Of a stretch of DNA of 64,000 nucleotides, positions 46,376 to 55,297 are shown one piece after another (the first letter of the stretch is position 1; the number at the start of each line of letters is the position of its first letter). The position numbers and the translations under genes were made by a program. The stretch spans positions 43,078-107,077 of the forward strand of contig NZ_AKJF01000201.1 of the NCBI RefSeq assembly GCF_000282475.1, in the 5' to 3' direction. The notes below the pieces were generated by a model, which saw nothing but the letters and a program-made list of their open reading frames with translations, was not told the origin of the DNA and ran no database searches. The stretch is from Pseudomonas sp. GM78. Lineage in GTDB: Bacteria > Pseudomonadota > Gammaproteobacteria > Pseudomonadales > Pseudomonadaceae.

Positions 46376-47313
46376 TCTACTCTCTTTTTCTTACAGGTAA
46401 AGCCGAAAAAAACCCGGCACGCCCGTCCTAGAGCAAGCGCTCGGGACAATCCACAGAAGCTGTGGATAACTCAGTGGACAACCGTCATTGAACTCGCGCA
46501 AAGGCTTATGGAATGGGGCCTGCAGTCAAACTGACGATTTTTTCACCAGTTAAAAAAAGCGATGTTTTTCATTGACTTAAATTTTGGTTACAGGCACCCA
46601 CTGCGCTTGAAGGCTGGATGACAGCACGGTGACAGTCCGCGCAACTAATGTGCACAACTACCTTCTGGACGGTTATATCACCGGGTTTTTTCGGCGCAAT
46701 TTTCTTGATTACTGGGGATAACCCCCCGGCAAACCCGCGCCCCAGCACGCTTTCAGCGATGACCGCCGGTCGGATTGCGCGCGATGACCGAACAGTTTCC
46801 AAGCCTCGTCCAGTTGCCAGCGAAGGAAGCTGCCAAGCGAACATCCAGGATTTTTTGCCAACGCCCTTCCCTTTGCCTGTTCAATCCGTTAGTATCCGCG
46901 GCGTTAGTACCAAGCTGAAAGTCAATTCTGGTCGAACAAATCCCCCCGGCGCAGCCTTCCCACAGGAAGCCGCTACCGAAAAAGCGGGATCGGCCACCTC
47001 GATGGTTTCCAGGTAAATCTTGCGCCAACACAGCCTTTGAATCGAAAGCAAAGGGTGTTGCCAGGCTCGCTTACTCTGACCGAACCAGCCTGCAAATTGA
47101 TCAGGATCTTCACCCCGGGCCCAGAACCTTTGCCCTTGATGTGCTGCCTGCCCTCCTAAGTACCTACCTGCCAGCCCAAGCGCGCCAATTATCAGCGCTT
47201 CAAACTGGCTGCTTTGTTCCAGTCGGGTTCTTCGTTCGACCAACGGTGGTCGTCGTTACTGGAACGTTTTAATTTTGCACGGCTCTTATCCGTGTCGCTT
47301 GTAGGAACACCCA
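46376..47313. other. Long intergenic region (938 bases), candidate leader or small-RNA locus
   Basis: No convincing protein gene occurs here on either strand. The left part has a perfect DnaA-box-like 9-mer TGTGGATAA (46461-46469) next to a near match CAATCCACA. The middle (46560-46700) is AT-richer. The right end has a strong hairpin followed by a T-rich run (47216-47276) just before the 76-codon gene. The length and the hairpin suggest a long 5' leader or a separate non-coding RNA. Confidence 0.45.
47216..47276 (+). terminator. Terminator-like hairpin ahead of the 76-codon gene
   Basis: Outer stem GTTCCAGT (47216-47223) with ACTGGAAC (47258-47265), inner stem CGACCA (47237-47242) with TGGTCG (47247-47252), followed by GTTTTAATTTT. 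It lies 38 bases before the start at 47314. It could end a small RNA or attenuate the downstream gene. Confidence 0.6.
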
Positions 47314-47544
47314 ATGACTATGTCTACTCAAATCCACACCCAGGATGCTATCCGCACCCTTACCAACGCTTTTGCACCGATGAACTGCCTGATCATGGCC
47401 GCTCGCAAAGGCTGTTTCAGCTTTACCCTGGTCAACGAACACGGCATCGCCCGTCACAGCGAACGCCTGTACCCCGACCAGTACTCCAGCGCCGAACCGC
47501 TGCAGGCGGTGATCGAGCGTACGCGCCAGGCCCTGGTCGCCTGA
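47314..47544 (+). CDS. Conserved small protein of unknown function
   Basis: This 76-residue protein begins MTMSTQIHTQDAIRTL, has no signal or membrane segment and carries a compact middle MNCLIMAARKGCFSFTLVNE suggestive of a small alpha/beta fold. It is followed by a clear terminator. An AGGA-containing site lies upstream of the ATG; a second ATG two codons in is also possible. Coding is supported by the tidy leader, terminator and codon use; function is not recognised. Confidence 0.75.
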   Translation: MTMSTQIHTQDAIRTLTNAFAPMNCLIMAARKGCFSFTLVNEHGIARHSERLYPDQYSSAEPLQAVIERTRQALVA

Positions 47545-47572
47545 AACGCCCGCAAGGCTGAAACACTCAAGA

Positions 47573-47598
47573 GCCCCGCCCGAAAAGCGGGGCTTTTT
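47573..47598 (+). terminator. Rho-independent terminator
   Basis: Stem GCCCCGC (47573-47579) with GCGGGGC (47587-47593), 7-base loop and a five-base T-run. It ends the 76-codon transcription unit 28 bases after its stop. Confidence 0.92.
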
Positions 47599-47806
47599 GT
47601 TGCCCCACGTTTCACGATGACTAAGCACGGATAGATATAAGGTTTATAACTCGCAGGCACAAATATTTTAAAAACAGTCCTTTACGCGGTGAATATGACA
47701 CTAGACTTCAACTCAAGCGGCTTGATCCGCTTCCGACGAGCCTGAGTCGATTCACCGCTGCCAAAGCCTTTCAGGTTCGTCGCCAAATTGATGTATCGAG
47801 GGTTTT

Positions 47807-48289
47807 ATGGGTATCGCTGCCAGCGAACTGTGCCGCTTTGTGATCCGTCCGACCTTGATCTACCTTGGACGCCATAGCGCAACCGCCGAATCCCTGCTGC
47901 TAGGCATCGCCGCCAGCCAGTCAGCCCTTGGTTCCGCCCTGCATGACCGCCGTGGACACGGCCTGTACCGAATCGCCGAACCCCGCCACCAGGCACTCTG
48001 GGACCATTACCTGGCACTCGATCCGGAACGCGCAAGCCTGGTCCGAGGCCTGGCCAGCCAACATGCATTCCTCAGCGGCCCGCACCTGGAATTGACCGTC
48101 AACCTGCGTTACGCCACCGCCATCGCCTGGCTGCTGGTCGAAGAACAGAACACCCCCCTCCCCGAAGCAGACGACCTGCTGGGCATGGCCCGAATCTGGC
48201 GCCAGACTTTCCAGCCCCAGGGGCGCCTGAGAGACTTCACCTGCGCCTGGCAAACCTGTGTTGCACCGATGAATCTGGTCGCCTGCTGA
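47807..48289 (+). CDS. Conserved hypothetical protein upstream of the FadL-family gene
   Basis: This 160-residue, probably soluble helical protein opens MGIAASELCRFVIRPTLIYL. GAGG precedes the ATG by 4 to 7 bases. It lies 146 bases before the FadL-family gene on the same strand, the same neighbour as PA1289 next to PA1288 in P. aeruginosa (from memory). Motifs include LRYATAIAWLLVEEQN and LGMARIWRQTFQP. I do not recognise an enzymatic signature. Confidence 0.78.
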   Translation: MGIAASELCRFVIRPTLIYLGRHSATAESLLLGIAASQSALGSALHDRRGHGLYRIAEPRHQALWDHYLALDPERASLVRGLASQHAFLSGPHLELTVNLRYATAIAWLLVEEQNTPLPEADDLLGMARIWRQTFQPQGRLRDFTCAWQTCVAPMNLVAC

Positions 48290-48435
48290 AATCCCTGGAT
48301 CCAAAGATCGCTCAACTGGCAGCGAATCTGGTCGGATTGTCCTACAAAACCGCTCTAAATCAAGCATTACAGCCTATGGCGCTGGGACGAAAATGTTGGT
48401 AATTTTCGCCCCGGTGATCACCAGGAGTTCTAATA

Positions 48436-49713
48436 ATGAAAAAAGTAATGCTCAAAACCACCATTAGCCTCGCCGTTGCCTTGGCATCCACCCAACTCTT
48501 CGCAAGTGGTTTTGCCCTCAACGAACAAAGCATCAGCGGGATGGGGACAGGTTTTGCCGGGCGATCTTCTTCTGCCGACGACGCATCCACCGTTTTTGGC
48601 AACCCTGCCGGCATGTCTCGCCTCAAGCGCGAACAAGTGACCGGTGGCGTTGCATTCATTGACGCACACGCTGACATCAGTGATGCCAGCTCCCGCCCCA
48701 ATAGCGGCACCAACAAAGGTGACATGGTCCCTTTCATGGGCGTGCCCATGGGCTACTACGTAAAGCCACTCGATGACCAGTGGGCAGTCGGCTTCGGCGT
48801 CTATGCTCCATTCGGCCTGGTGACCGACTACGAGAACGGCTTCGCCGGTAAATACTTTGGCAGCAAGAGTGAAGTCACGATCGTGACCCTGCAGCCAACC
48901 GTCAGCTACGCCTTCAACGACAAGGTGTCGATCGGTTTCGGTCCGACCATCAACCGCATTGACGGCAAGCTGGAATCGAACCTGTCGCTGAACCCGCGCG
49001 CACCGGATGGCGAAGTCAAGATCAAGGGCGACGACACCGCTCTGGGCTACAACATCGGTATCCTGGTGCAAGCCACCGACAGCACTCGCGTCGGCCTGAC
49101 CTACCACTCGAAAGTGAAGTACAAACTCGAGGGTGACACCAAGGTCAACTATGGCTTCCTCACGAACCTGCGTCAGAACCCGAACCAGAAGTACGACGCT
49201 TCGCTGGACATCACCACGCCTGAGTCGGTCGACTTTTCGGTTACTCATCAACTGGACGACCAATGGACCCTCTACGCAGGCAGCACCTGGACTCGCTGGA
49301 GCCGCTTGAAAGAAATCAGCGTTGAGAACAGCGGTGTTCCAGCGACCTTGACCCCCCTGTTCGGCACCATCACTGAAGAGCAAAACTGGCACGACACCTG
49401 GGCTCACGCCATCGGCGCTTCCTACCAGTTGAACAAGCAGTGGGTGCTGCGTACCGGTCTGTCCGTCGACCAGTCGCCGACCAACAATGAAAACCGCTCT
49501 CCACGCATCCCGACTGGCGATCGCAAGATTTTCAGCCTGGGCGCCGGCTGGAGCCCGACCGACGACCTGACCATCGACTTGGCGTACTCGTACCTGCGTG
49601 AAGAGTCAGTCAAGGTCAACAACAGCAACGGCGCTCCACGCAACCAGGCCTACAGCGCCAAGTACGAAAACTGGGCGAACGGTTTCGGTATCGGCGCGAC
49701 TTACCGCTTCTGA
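48436..49713 (+). CDS. FadL/OmpP1/TodX-family outer membrane protein
   Basis: This 425-residue outer membrane beta-barrel has a signal peptide of about 23 residues (MKKVMLKTTISLAVALAST...LFA) and the family's mature N-terminus SGFALNEQSISGMGTGFAG, which forms the plug. NPAGMSRL near residue 56 is the conserved NPA element. The protein ends in phenylalanine (GATYRF), as barrel proteins do. The family transports long-chain fatty acids or hydrophobic compounds across the outer membrane. A clear terminator follows. Confidence 0.92.
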   Translation: MKKVMLKTTISLAVALASTQLFASGFALNEQSISGMGTGFAGRSSSADDASTVFGNPAGMSRLKREQVTGGVAFIDAHADISDASSRPNSGTNKGDMVPFMGVPMGYYVKPLDDQWAVGFGVYAPFGLVTDYENGFAGKYFGSKSEVTIVTLQPTVSYAFNDKVSIGFGPTINRIDGKLESNLSLNPRAPDGEVKIKGDDTALGYNIGILVQATDSTRVGLTYHSKVKYKLEGDTKVNYGFLTNLRQNPNQKYDASLDITTPESVDFSVTHQLDDQWTLYAGSTWTRWSRLKEISVENSGVPATLTPLFGTITEEQNWHDTWAHAIGASYQLNKQWVLRTGLSVDQSPTNNENRSPRIPTGDRKIFSLGAGWSPTDDLTIDLAYSYLREESVKVNNSNGAPRNQAYSAKYENWANGFGIGATYRF

Positions 49714-49751
49714 TGAGCGTCGGCGAGCCTGAAACACTCGCCGCCTGAATC

Positions 49752-49792
49752 AAAAAAGCCCCGCGATCTTCGGCAGAACGCGGGGCTTTTTT
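49752..49792. terminator. Terminator of the FadL-family gene (bidirectional)
   Basis: Stem GCCCCGCG (49758-49765) with CGCGGGGC (49779-49786), with six A before and six T after. The U-runs on both strands make it usable for the convergent glutathione peroxidase transcript too. Confidence 0.93.
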
Positions 49793-49891
49793 GTAGGAGC
49801 GAGCCTGCTCGCGATGGACGTCAACGATAATGCGTGAAGCCTGGCACCCCGCGGCGCTCTCAAGTCCATCGCGAGCAGGCTCGCTCCTACA
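49792..49891. repeat. REP pair (GTAGGAGCGAGCCTGCTCGC type)
   Basis: Left arm TGTAGGAGCGAGCCTGCTCG and right arm CGAGCAGGCTCGCTCCTACA, about 45 bases apart, between the convergent FadL-family and glutathione peroxidase genes. Same general type as the serC-gyrA pair with one base changed in the flank. Confidence 0.92.
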
Positions 49892-49940
49892 GAGAGCGCG
49901 GGGCTTTTGGGTATTTCGCGAGCGAGCCCTATCCCACAGA

Positions 49941-50507
49941 TCAGGGGGTGGAAGCCAATGGTGGCGAAGCCAGGGCCTTCTCCACCGCCTCAATGAACTC
50001 GGGATCATCGGGCTTGGTCAGGCTGGAGAAACTGGCAACCACCTTGCCTTGGCGATCGACAACGTACTTGTAGAAATTCCACTTCGGCGCGCTGCTCTGT
50101 GTGGCGAGTACCTTGAACAGGTGCGTTGCATCGTCACCACGGACTTTTTGCGGCTCGGTCATGGTGAAAGTCACGCCGTAGTTCACGTAGCAGACCTTGG
50201 CTGTTTCGGCGCCGTCCTTGGACTCCTGCTTGAAGTCATTGGATGGCACACCGATCACTTCCAGTCCCTGCTCCTTGTAACGCTGATTGAGCGCCTCAAG
50301 GCTTTTGAACTGCGGGGCAAACCCACAGAAGCTGGCGGTATTGACCACCACCAGCGGCTTGCCGGCGAAGCGCTGGCACAGATCGATGGATTCATTGGCA
50401 CGCAACTTGGGCAACGAGCCTTGCAGCAGCGTCGGGCACTCTTGCGCCTGAGCCAATCCGGTAAAGGCTACCAGTAACGCGGGAACCGCCAACCAGCGCA
50501 TCAGCAT
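49941..50507 (-). CDS. Periplasmic glutathione peroxidase family protein
   Basis: This 188-residue thioredoxin-fold peroxidase has the active-site Cys61 in [26 protein letters not shown] near residue 142 with the conserved Trp-Asn, and a signal peptide cleaved near LAQA-QE (residues 18-23). It reduces peroxides, probably with thioredoxin-type donors in the periplasm. The ATG at 50507 has AGGA upstream; a second ATG lies two codons in. It matches the gene order with the FadL-family gene in P. aeruginosa. Confidence 0.9.
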   Translation of the reverse strand: MLMRWLAVPALLVAFTGLAQAQECPTLLQGSLPKLRANESIDLCQRFAGKPLVVVNTASFCGFAPQFKSLEALNQRYKEQGLEVIGVPSNDFKQESKDGAETAKVCYVNYGVTFTMTEPQKVRGDDATHLFKVLATQSSAPKWNFYKYVVDRQGKVVASFSSLTKPDDPEFIEAVEKALASPPLASTP

Positions 50508-50574
50508 ATCGGTGCTTCCTTGAGAATTCGTGTGAGATTGAAGTTACTCGCCCTCACTTCCTCCTAGCAAGTCT

Positions 50575-50697
50575 CTAGCACACCCCCATACCCAGCTGCA
50601 TCAACGCCAGGCCGCCCTGATGCCAGCCCCACCAGGCCAGGGTCAGCAACAAGGCGCAGGCAGCGATGATCAGGGCCCGCGGCCAGAGCCTGTTCAT
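50575..50697 (-). CDS. 40-residue membrane peptide overlapping the MFS gene
   Basis: This short frame starts with ATG at 50697 inside the MFS stop (ATGA at 50694-50697) and encodes MNRLWPRALIIAACALLLT followed by LAWWGWHQGGLALMQLGMGV and a final cysteine. It has one membrane helix (about residues 8-25) with a basic N-terminus. The exact ATGA coupling and bias against rare codons support translation. Single-helix partners of transporters are known in other systems; a role with the MFS protein is inferred. Confidence 0.72.
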   Translation of the reverse strand: MNRLWPRALIIAACALLLTLAWWGWHQGGLALMQLGMGVC

Positions 50698-51902
50698 GTT
50701 GCACTCATCTGGCTTTGCAGGCGCGCCACCGGCCGCTCACGCACGGGCCAGTTCAGGGCCGCCGCCATCAGGCTCAAGAGAATCGCCACCTGCCAGATCA
50801 AGTCGTAGCTCCCGGTCCGGTCATACACCACCCCGCCCAGCCAGCCACCGAGAAACGACCCGAGCTGGTGAAACAGGAAAACAATCCCACCGAGCATGGA
50901 CAGGTTTCGTACGCCGAACAAGGTGGCCACGGTGCCGTTGGTCAAGGGAACGGTCGACAACCACAGGAACCCCATGGCCATGCCGAACAGGTAGGCGCTG
51001 GTCGTCGTCACCGGCGCCCACAGGAACAGTGCGATCACCACGGCTCGCAACAAGTACAGGCCAGTCAACAAACGCGGCTTGGACATGCGTCCACCGAGCC
51101 AGCCGGCAGTGTAGGTGCCGAAGATGTTGAACAGGCCGATCAGCGCCAGCACCGTGGTGCCCACCGTCGCCGGCAGATGTTGATCCACCAGGTAGGCCGG
51201 CAGGTGCACGCCAATGAACACCACCTGGAAGCCACAGACAAAAAAGCCGAACGCCAGCAGCCAGAATCCCGAATGGGAACAGGCCTCGCGCAGTGCTTCA
51301 GAAAGGGTCTGTTCGTGGCCCATGACCGGCAGCGGCTTGTCCTTGAGCATGCCCACCAGCGGCACGATCAGCGCCACCAGCAGACCCAGCGCCAGCAACG
51401 CCGCCGACCAGCCGAGCCAGCCGATCAACCCGAGCGTGCCGGGCAGCATCGCGAACTGGCCGAACGAACCGGCGGCACTGGCGATACCCATGCCCATGCT
51501 GCGTTTTTCCGGCGGCACCGCGCGCCCGACCACGCCGAGGATCACCGAGAAGGACGTGCCGGACAGGCCGATCCCGATCAGCAGGCCGGCGCTCAGGGAC
51601 AAGGTCACCGCCGAGTCGGAAAGCCCCATGCACACCAAACCCGCCGCGTACAGGACACCGCCGACCAGCACCACTTTCGCCGCGCCAAAGCGGTCGGCCA
51701 GGGCACCGGTGAAGGGTTGCGCCAGGCCCCAGATCAGGTTTTGCAGGGCGATGGCGAAGGCGAAGACCTCACGCCCCCAGCCGAACTCGGCGCTCATAGG
51801 CGCCAGGAACAGCCCGAAGCCGTGTCGCACCCCCAGGGACAACGCCAGGATCAGCGCACTTCCCAGCAAAACCCAACCGCACGTACGCCACATCGAGGTC
51901 AT
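50694..51902 (-). CDS. MFS transporter of the MarR-controlled operon
   Basis: This 402-residue protein has 12 predicted helices and the loop GALADRFGAAKVVLVGG between helices 2 and 3. It starts MTSMWRTCGWVLLGSALILA. GGAGAAC lies before the ATG, and a perfect 16-bp palindrome lies 16 bases upstream. It follows marR by 52 bases on the same strand. The fold resembles monocarboxylate or oxalate/formate-type MFS members; the substrate is unknown. Confidence 0.85.
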   Translation of the reverse strand: MTSMWRTCGWVLLGSALILALSLGVRHGFGLFLAPMSAEFGWGREVFAFAIALQNLIWGLAQPFTGALADRFGAAKVVLVGGVLYAAGLVCMGLSDSAVTLSLSAGLLIGIGLSGTSFSVILGVVGRAVPPEKRSMGMGIASAAGSFGQFAMLPGTLGLIGWLGWSAALLALGLLVALIVPLVGMLKDKPLPVMGHEQTLSEALREACSHSGFWLLAFGFFVCGFQVVFIGVHLPAYLVDQHLPATVGTTVLALIGLFNIFGTYTAGWLGGRMSKPRLLTGLYLLRAVVIALFLWAPVTTTSAYLFGMAMGFLWLSTVPLTNGTVATLFGVRNLSMLGGIVFLFHQLGSFLGGWLGGVVYDRTGSYDLIWQVAILLSLMAAALNWPVRERPVARLQSQMSAT

Positions 51903-51917
51903 TTTTGTTCTCCATAC

Positions 51918-51933
51918 GCGGGTATATACCCGC
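51918..51933. promoter_or_regulatory. Palindromic operator upstream of the MFS gene
   Basis: GCGGGTATATACCCGC is a perfect 16-bp palindrome in the 52-base gap between marR and the MFS gene. A 14 of 16 copy lies just upstream of marR. It is the natural candidate for the MarR binding site. Confidence 0.85.
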
Positions 51934-51954
51934 TTAAAATCGAAAAAACTGGCC

Positions 51955-52359
51955 TCAGGCCAGTTCGTCCAGCAATTTCAGTAAGGTCTCACGCTTTTCC
52001 GCGCCCAGGCGATCGACCAATCGCTGTTGCGCCGCTTCCCAGGCCGGCAAGGCGGCTTTCAGGCGCTCGGCGCCCGCCTCGGTCAACAGGACGATGCGAT
52101 TGCGCATGTCCTCGCCTTCGACCAGGGTCACCAGCCCTTCGCCTTCCAGCACCCGCAGATTGCGCCCGAGGGTGCTGCGATCCAGGCCCATGGCCTCGGC
52201 GAGGGTGGAAATACTCGGTTGATCCAGGCGCTGCAGGTTGCACAGCAAAGAATACTGCGCAACGTTGATCCCGAAGCCATCGAGGGCGCCGTCGTAATGC
52301 CTGCTGACGCCACGGGCGGCGCGACGCAGGTTGATGCATAAACATTGGGAGTCGAGCAT
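51955..52359 (-). CDS. MarR-family transcriptional regulator
   Basis: This 134-residue winged-helix regulator has the recognition region SISTLAEAMGLDRSTLGRNL (about residues 49-68) and the wing VLEGEGLVTLVEGEDMRNRI. Its N-terminal LDSQCLCINLRRAARG carries two cysteines (Cys6 and Cys8) of the kind used for redox or ligand sensing in some MarR proteins, including OhrR; this is inference. Matching palindromes lie upstream of it and of the next gene, so it probably represses its own operon. Confidence 0.9.
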   Translation of the reverse strand: MLDSQCLCINLRRAARGVSRHYDGALDGFGINVAQYSLLCNLQRLDQPSISTLAEAMGLDRSTLGRNLRVLEGEGLVTLVEGEDMRNRIVLLTEAGAERLKAALPAWEAAQQRLVDRLGAEKRETLLKLLDELA

Positions 52360-52362
52360 GGT

Positions 52363-52378
52363 GCGTGTATATACCCGT
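52363..52378. promoter_or_regulatory. Second copy of the palindromic operator, upstream of marR
   Basis: GCGTGTATATACCCGT matches the perfect palindrome at 51918-51933 in 14 of 16 positions and lies 4 bases before the marR start and 3 bases after the end of cobS. Autoregulation of marR is the simplest reading. Confidence 0.8.
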
Positions 52379-52380
52379 GG

Positions 52381-53112
52381 TTAGATAAGTGCAAGTCCTG
52401 CGAGGATCGCAACTTCCAGCAATTCCAGCAACGCCCCCGCCGTGTCGCCTGTCGTGCCGCCCAATCGGCGCAGCATCACCTGCCTCAACCAGGCAAACAT
52501 CAGCGCCGCGAGCAGCAGCGCCCAAACACCGTTGAGTCCAGAGATCAGCACGCACAGCAAGGCACTGCCCGCCAACACCTGCTTGCCCGCCAATCGCGGA
52601 AGATGATCGGCCAGGGCCTGGCCCAAGCCGCCGGGACGCACATAGGGCGTGGTCAGGAACAGCCCCAGCAACGCACTGCGGCTGATCAAGGGAACGAAGA
52701 TCAGGGCCAAGGCCTGCTGCTGTTCGATCAGCGCGACCAGCGCGGCAAACTTCAGCAGCAACACCAACACCAGCGTGACCACGGCGATCGGTCCGCTACG
52801 CGGATCCTTCATGATCGTCAGCGTGCGCTCGCGGTCGCCGAATCCGCCCAGCCAGGCGTCGGCGCTGTCGGCCAGGCCGTCCAGGTGCAGCCCGCCGCTG
52901 AGCAGCACCCACGTCGTCAGCAACAGTGCCGCATGCAGCAACAGTGGCGCGCCCAGCAGCAACCCGTTCAACCCCCACAGAATGCCGCCGAACAGCAAGC
53001 CCACCAGCGGATAAAACAGCAGCGAGCGTCCCAGCTCCTCCGGCGTCGGCATGCCAGGCAGACGAATCGGCAGGCTGCTGAGAAATTGCAGGGCGATCCA
53101 GAATGGCAACAT
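52381..53112 (-). CDS. cobS: Adenosylcobinamide-GDP ribazoletransferase (cobalamin synthase)
   Basis: This 243-residue inner membrane enzyme joins adenosylcobinamide-GDP and alpha-ribazole. It has six or seven hydrophobic segments, and the signature GGLHLDGLADSADAWLGG (near residues 73-90) has the metal-binding acidic residues. It is the last gene of the cobalamin operon, 2 bases after cobC. Named cobV in the P. denitrificans scheme. Confidence 0.95.
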   Translation of the reverse strand: MLPFWIALQFLSSLPIRLPGMPTPEELGRSLLFYPLVGLLFGGILWGLNGLLLGAPLLLHAALLLTTWVLLSGGLHLDGLADSADAWLGGFGDRERTLTIMKDPRSGPIAVVTLVLVLLLKFAALVALIEQQQALALIFVPLISRSALLGLFLTTPYVRPGGLGQALADHLPRLAGKQVLAGSALLCVLISGLNGVWALLLAALMFAWLRQVMLRRLGGTTGDTAGALLELLEVAILAGLALI

Positions 53113-53114
53113 GT

Positions 53115-53690
53115 TCAGCGCACTTCCTTCAAGACGCCACCGGGCTCGACCGACAACGAGAACAGCGCGCCATGAGCCACTTCGACATTGAGCAACTGCT
53201 CGCGCGGCAAGCCACGGGCGTGAGCCAGCAACAGGCGCATGACCCCGCCATGACTGACCAGCAGCACGCGTTCGCCAGCGTACTGCGCATGCAAACGCGC
53301 CACCGCCGCCAGCACCCGCGCGGAAAAGTCCGCGACCGGTTCACCCTCAGGCGGGGTAAACGAGTAAGGATCAGCCCAGAACAAACCCAGGGCCTGGGCG
53401 TCGGTTTCCATCAGTACCGCAGCGCTCTGCCCTTCCCAGGCACCGAAGTGCAGTTCCTGCAGGTTTTTGTCCAGCTCGATCGGCAGTCCTGATTGCGCCG
53501 CCAGCTCTTCGGCGAAGCGCGCACAGCGCTGCAACGGCGAACTGACCAGGCGATCCCAAGGCCCCTGCTCCGCCACCGCCTGGCGCATCTGCGCCCAGCC
53601 CTTGTCCGTCAGCGCATCGTCGAGGCTGCCGCGCAGGCCGCCGCCGAGCTCGGTTTCACCGTGACGCAACAGATCCAGATGCAAGATCAT
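53115..53690 (-). CDS. cobC: Alpha-ribazole phosphatase, histidine phosphatase family
   Basis: This 191-residue phosphoglycerate-mutase-like phosphatase has the catalytic [11 protein letters not shown] (near residues 7-17) and [16 protein letters not shown] (near 147). It removes phosphate from alpha-ribazole-5'-phosphate or from adenosylcobalamin-5'-phosphate. I chose the ATG at 53690 ([12 protein letters not shown]), overlapping the cobT stop by ATGA; a longer frame to 53987 runs through cobT. Confidence 0.93.
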   Translation of the reverse strand: MILHLDLLRHGETELGGGLRGSLDDALTDKGWAQMRQAVAEQGPWDRLVSSPLQRCARFAEELAAQSGLPIELDKNLQELHFGAWEGQSAAVLMETDAQALGLFWADPYSFTPPEGEPVADFSARVLAAVARLHAQYAGERVLLVSHGGVMRLLLAHARGLPREQLLNVEVAHGALFSLSVEPGGVLKEVR

Positions 53691-54742
53691 GCCGGGCGAT
53701 CCGCCACCGCCGCTTCGGCGAACGTCGCCATCTGCCCGTGCAGGTCGCAGGCCAGGCGCAGCAATGGCACGGCCAACGCCGCGCCACTGCCCTCGCCCAG
53801 GCGCAAGCCGAGGTCCAGCAAGGGTTCGGCCTTCAGGGTTTCCAGCACATGACGATGCCCCGGCTCGGCGCCGCGATGAGCGAACAACAGCCATGGCCGG
53901 CACGATGGATTCAAGCGCACCGCCACCAACGCCGCGACACTGCAGATGAACCCGTCCACCAACACCGCAACGCCTTGCTGGGCGCACGCCAGGTAGGCGC
54001 CGACCAGTGCGGCGACTTCAAACCCACCGAGATTGAACAGGGTCTGCAGCGCATCGCCACGCTGAGCGCCGTGCAGTACCAACGCGCGTTCAATTACCTG
54101 CGCTTTATGGCTGACACCCGTCGCATCCAGCCCCGTGCCCGGCCCGGTCAGGTGCGCCACCGGGCAATCCAGCAAGGCACAGGCCAGGGCGCTGGCGGCC
54201 GTGGTGTTGCCGATGCCCATTTCGCCACCGATGAACAGTTGCGCGCCCGTCGCGATGGCACGCTGCACGCTGTCGTGACCGGCCAGCAACGCTTGTTCAC
54301 CTTGCGCCACGGTCATCGCCGGCCCCTGGGCAAAATTCGCCGTGCCGGGCCCAATGTTCAGGTGCCGCACACCCGCCAGGCTCAACGACGGTGTGATGGT
54401 GCCCAGGTCGACCACTTCCAGGGAGGCGCCCAACTGCCGCGCCAATACGCTGATCGCCGCACCGCCGCTGACGAAGTTGTGCAGCATCTGCCCGGTGACT
54501 TCCTGGGGGTAGGCCGACACGCCCTCGGCCACCACACCATGGTCACCGGCAAAAATCGCGATCGACACCCGCGCAAGACTCGGCTTGACCTGCCCCTGGA
54601 GTCCGGCCAGTTGTACCGCCACCGACTCAAGTTGACCGAGGGAGCCGGCCGGCTTGGTCAGTTGCTGTTGACGGGCTTGCGCCTGCTCGACAGCCTGGGC
54701 GTCGATCGGTTGGCACGGGTTCAGCCACCAGGATGAGGTCAT
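53687..54742 (-). CDS. cobT: Nicotinate-nucleotide-dimethylbenzimidazole phosphoribosyltransferase
   Basis: This 351-residue enzyme makes alpha-ribazole-5'-phosphate from 5,6-dimethylbenzimidazole. It has [20 protein letters not shown] (near residue 70), [14 protein letters not shown] (near 175) and a C-terminal catalytic glutamate region [13 protein letters not shown] chose the ATG opening [10 protein letters not shown] at 54742, overlapping the cobU stop by ATGA. Named cobU in the P. denitrificans scheme. Confidence 0.96.
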   Translation of the reverse strand: MTSSWWLNPCQPIDAQAVEQAQARQQQLTKPAGSLGQLESVAVQLAGLQGQVKPSLARVSIAIFAGDHGVVAEGVSAYPQEVTGQMLHNFVSGGAAISVLARQLGASLEVVDLGTITPSLSLAGVRHLNIGPGTANFAQGPAMTVAQGEQALLAGHDSVQRAIATGAQLFIGGEMGIGNTTAASALACALLDCPVAHLTGPGTGLDATGVSHKAQVIERALVLHGAQRGDALQTLFNLGGFEVAALVGAYLACAQQGVAVLVDGFICSVAALVAVRLNPSCRPWLLFAHRGAEPGHRHVLETLKAEPLLDLGLRLGEGSGAALAVPLLRLACDLHGQMATFAEAAVADRPA

Positions 54743-55260
54743 AACGCAGTTCCTTTCAAAGTCAGGGGCAGGCCGGCGACGGTCAGGACGACACGCTGAC
54801 AACGCTCGGCCAGGGCTTGATGCAGCCAACCGGCTTCATCGACATAGCGGCGAGTCAATTCGCCCAGCGGCACGACACCCATTCCGGTCTCGTTGCTGAC
54901 AAAAATGATTTCACCCGGCAACGACGCCAGGCATTCGAGCAAGGCTTCGCGTTCGGCCGCCAGACGCTCGCTGTCCTTGAGCATCAGCAGATTGGTCATC
55001 CACAGCGTCAGGCAATCCACCAGCAGACAGCGCTCGGCGCGGGCGTTTTCGCACAGGACGCGGGCCAGTTCCACGGGCTCTTCGATCAACGCCCATTCGG
55101 CCGGACGGCGGGCGCGGTGATGGGCGACGCGCTCGTTCATTTCACCGTCCAGGGGTTGGCTGGTGGCGATGTAGGTCACTTGCAGCTGGCTGTCTGTTGC
55201 CAGTTTTTCTGCCAGGCGACTCTTGCCGGAGCGGGCGCCGCCGAGGATCAGTTGGAGCAT
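54739..55260 (-). CDS. cobU: Bifunctional adenosylcobinamide kinase / guanylyltransferase
   Basis: This 173-residue enzyme has the P-loop [12 protein letters not shown] (residues 7-18), [16 protein letters not shown] with the guanylylated histidine (near 47) and [14 protein letters not shown] (near 79). It phosphorylates adenosylcobinamide and transfers GMP. The REP pair upstream separates it from cobQ within the operon. Named cobP in the P. denitrificans scheme. Confidence 0.95.
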   Translation of the reverse strand: MLQLILGGARSGKSRLAEKLATDSQLQVTYIATSQPLDGEMNERVAHHRARRPAEWALIEEPVELARVLCENARAERCLLVDCLTLWMTNLLMLKDSERLAAEREALLECLASLPGEIIFVSNETGMGVVPLGELTRRYVDEAGWLHQALAERCQRVVLTVAGLPLTLKGTAL

Positions 55261-55297
55261 TGTTTATTCCTTCAAATCTTCAGTGAGGCAACGGACC

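Noticed and set aside
46448-46480. Possible replication origin
   Set aside because: Only a few DnaA-like boxes are present, with no dnaA, dnaN or rpmH nearby and no AT-rich unwinding tract.
46881-47243. 120-codon minus-strand frame in the long intergenic region
   Set aside because: No ribosome binding site, no recognisable motif and atypical composition; overlaps the candidate leader hairpin.
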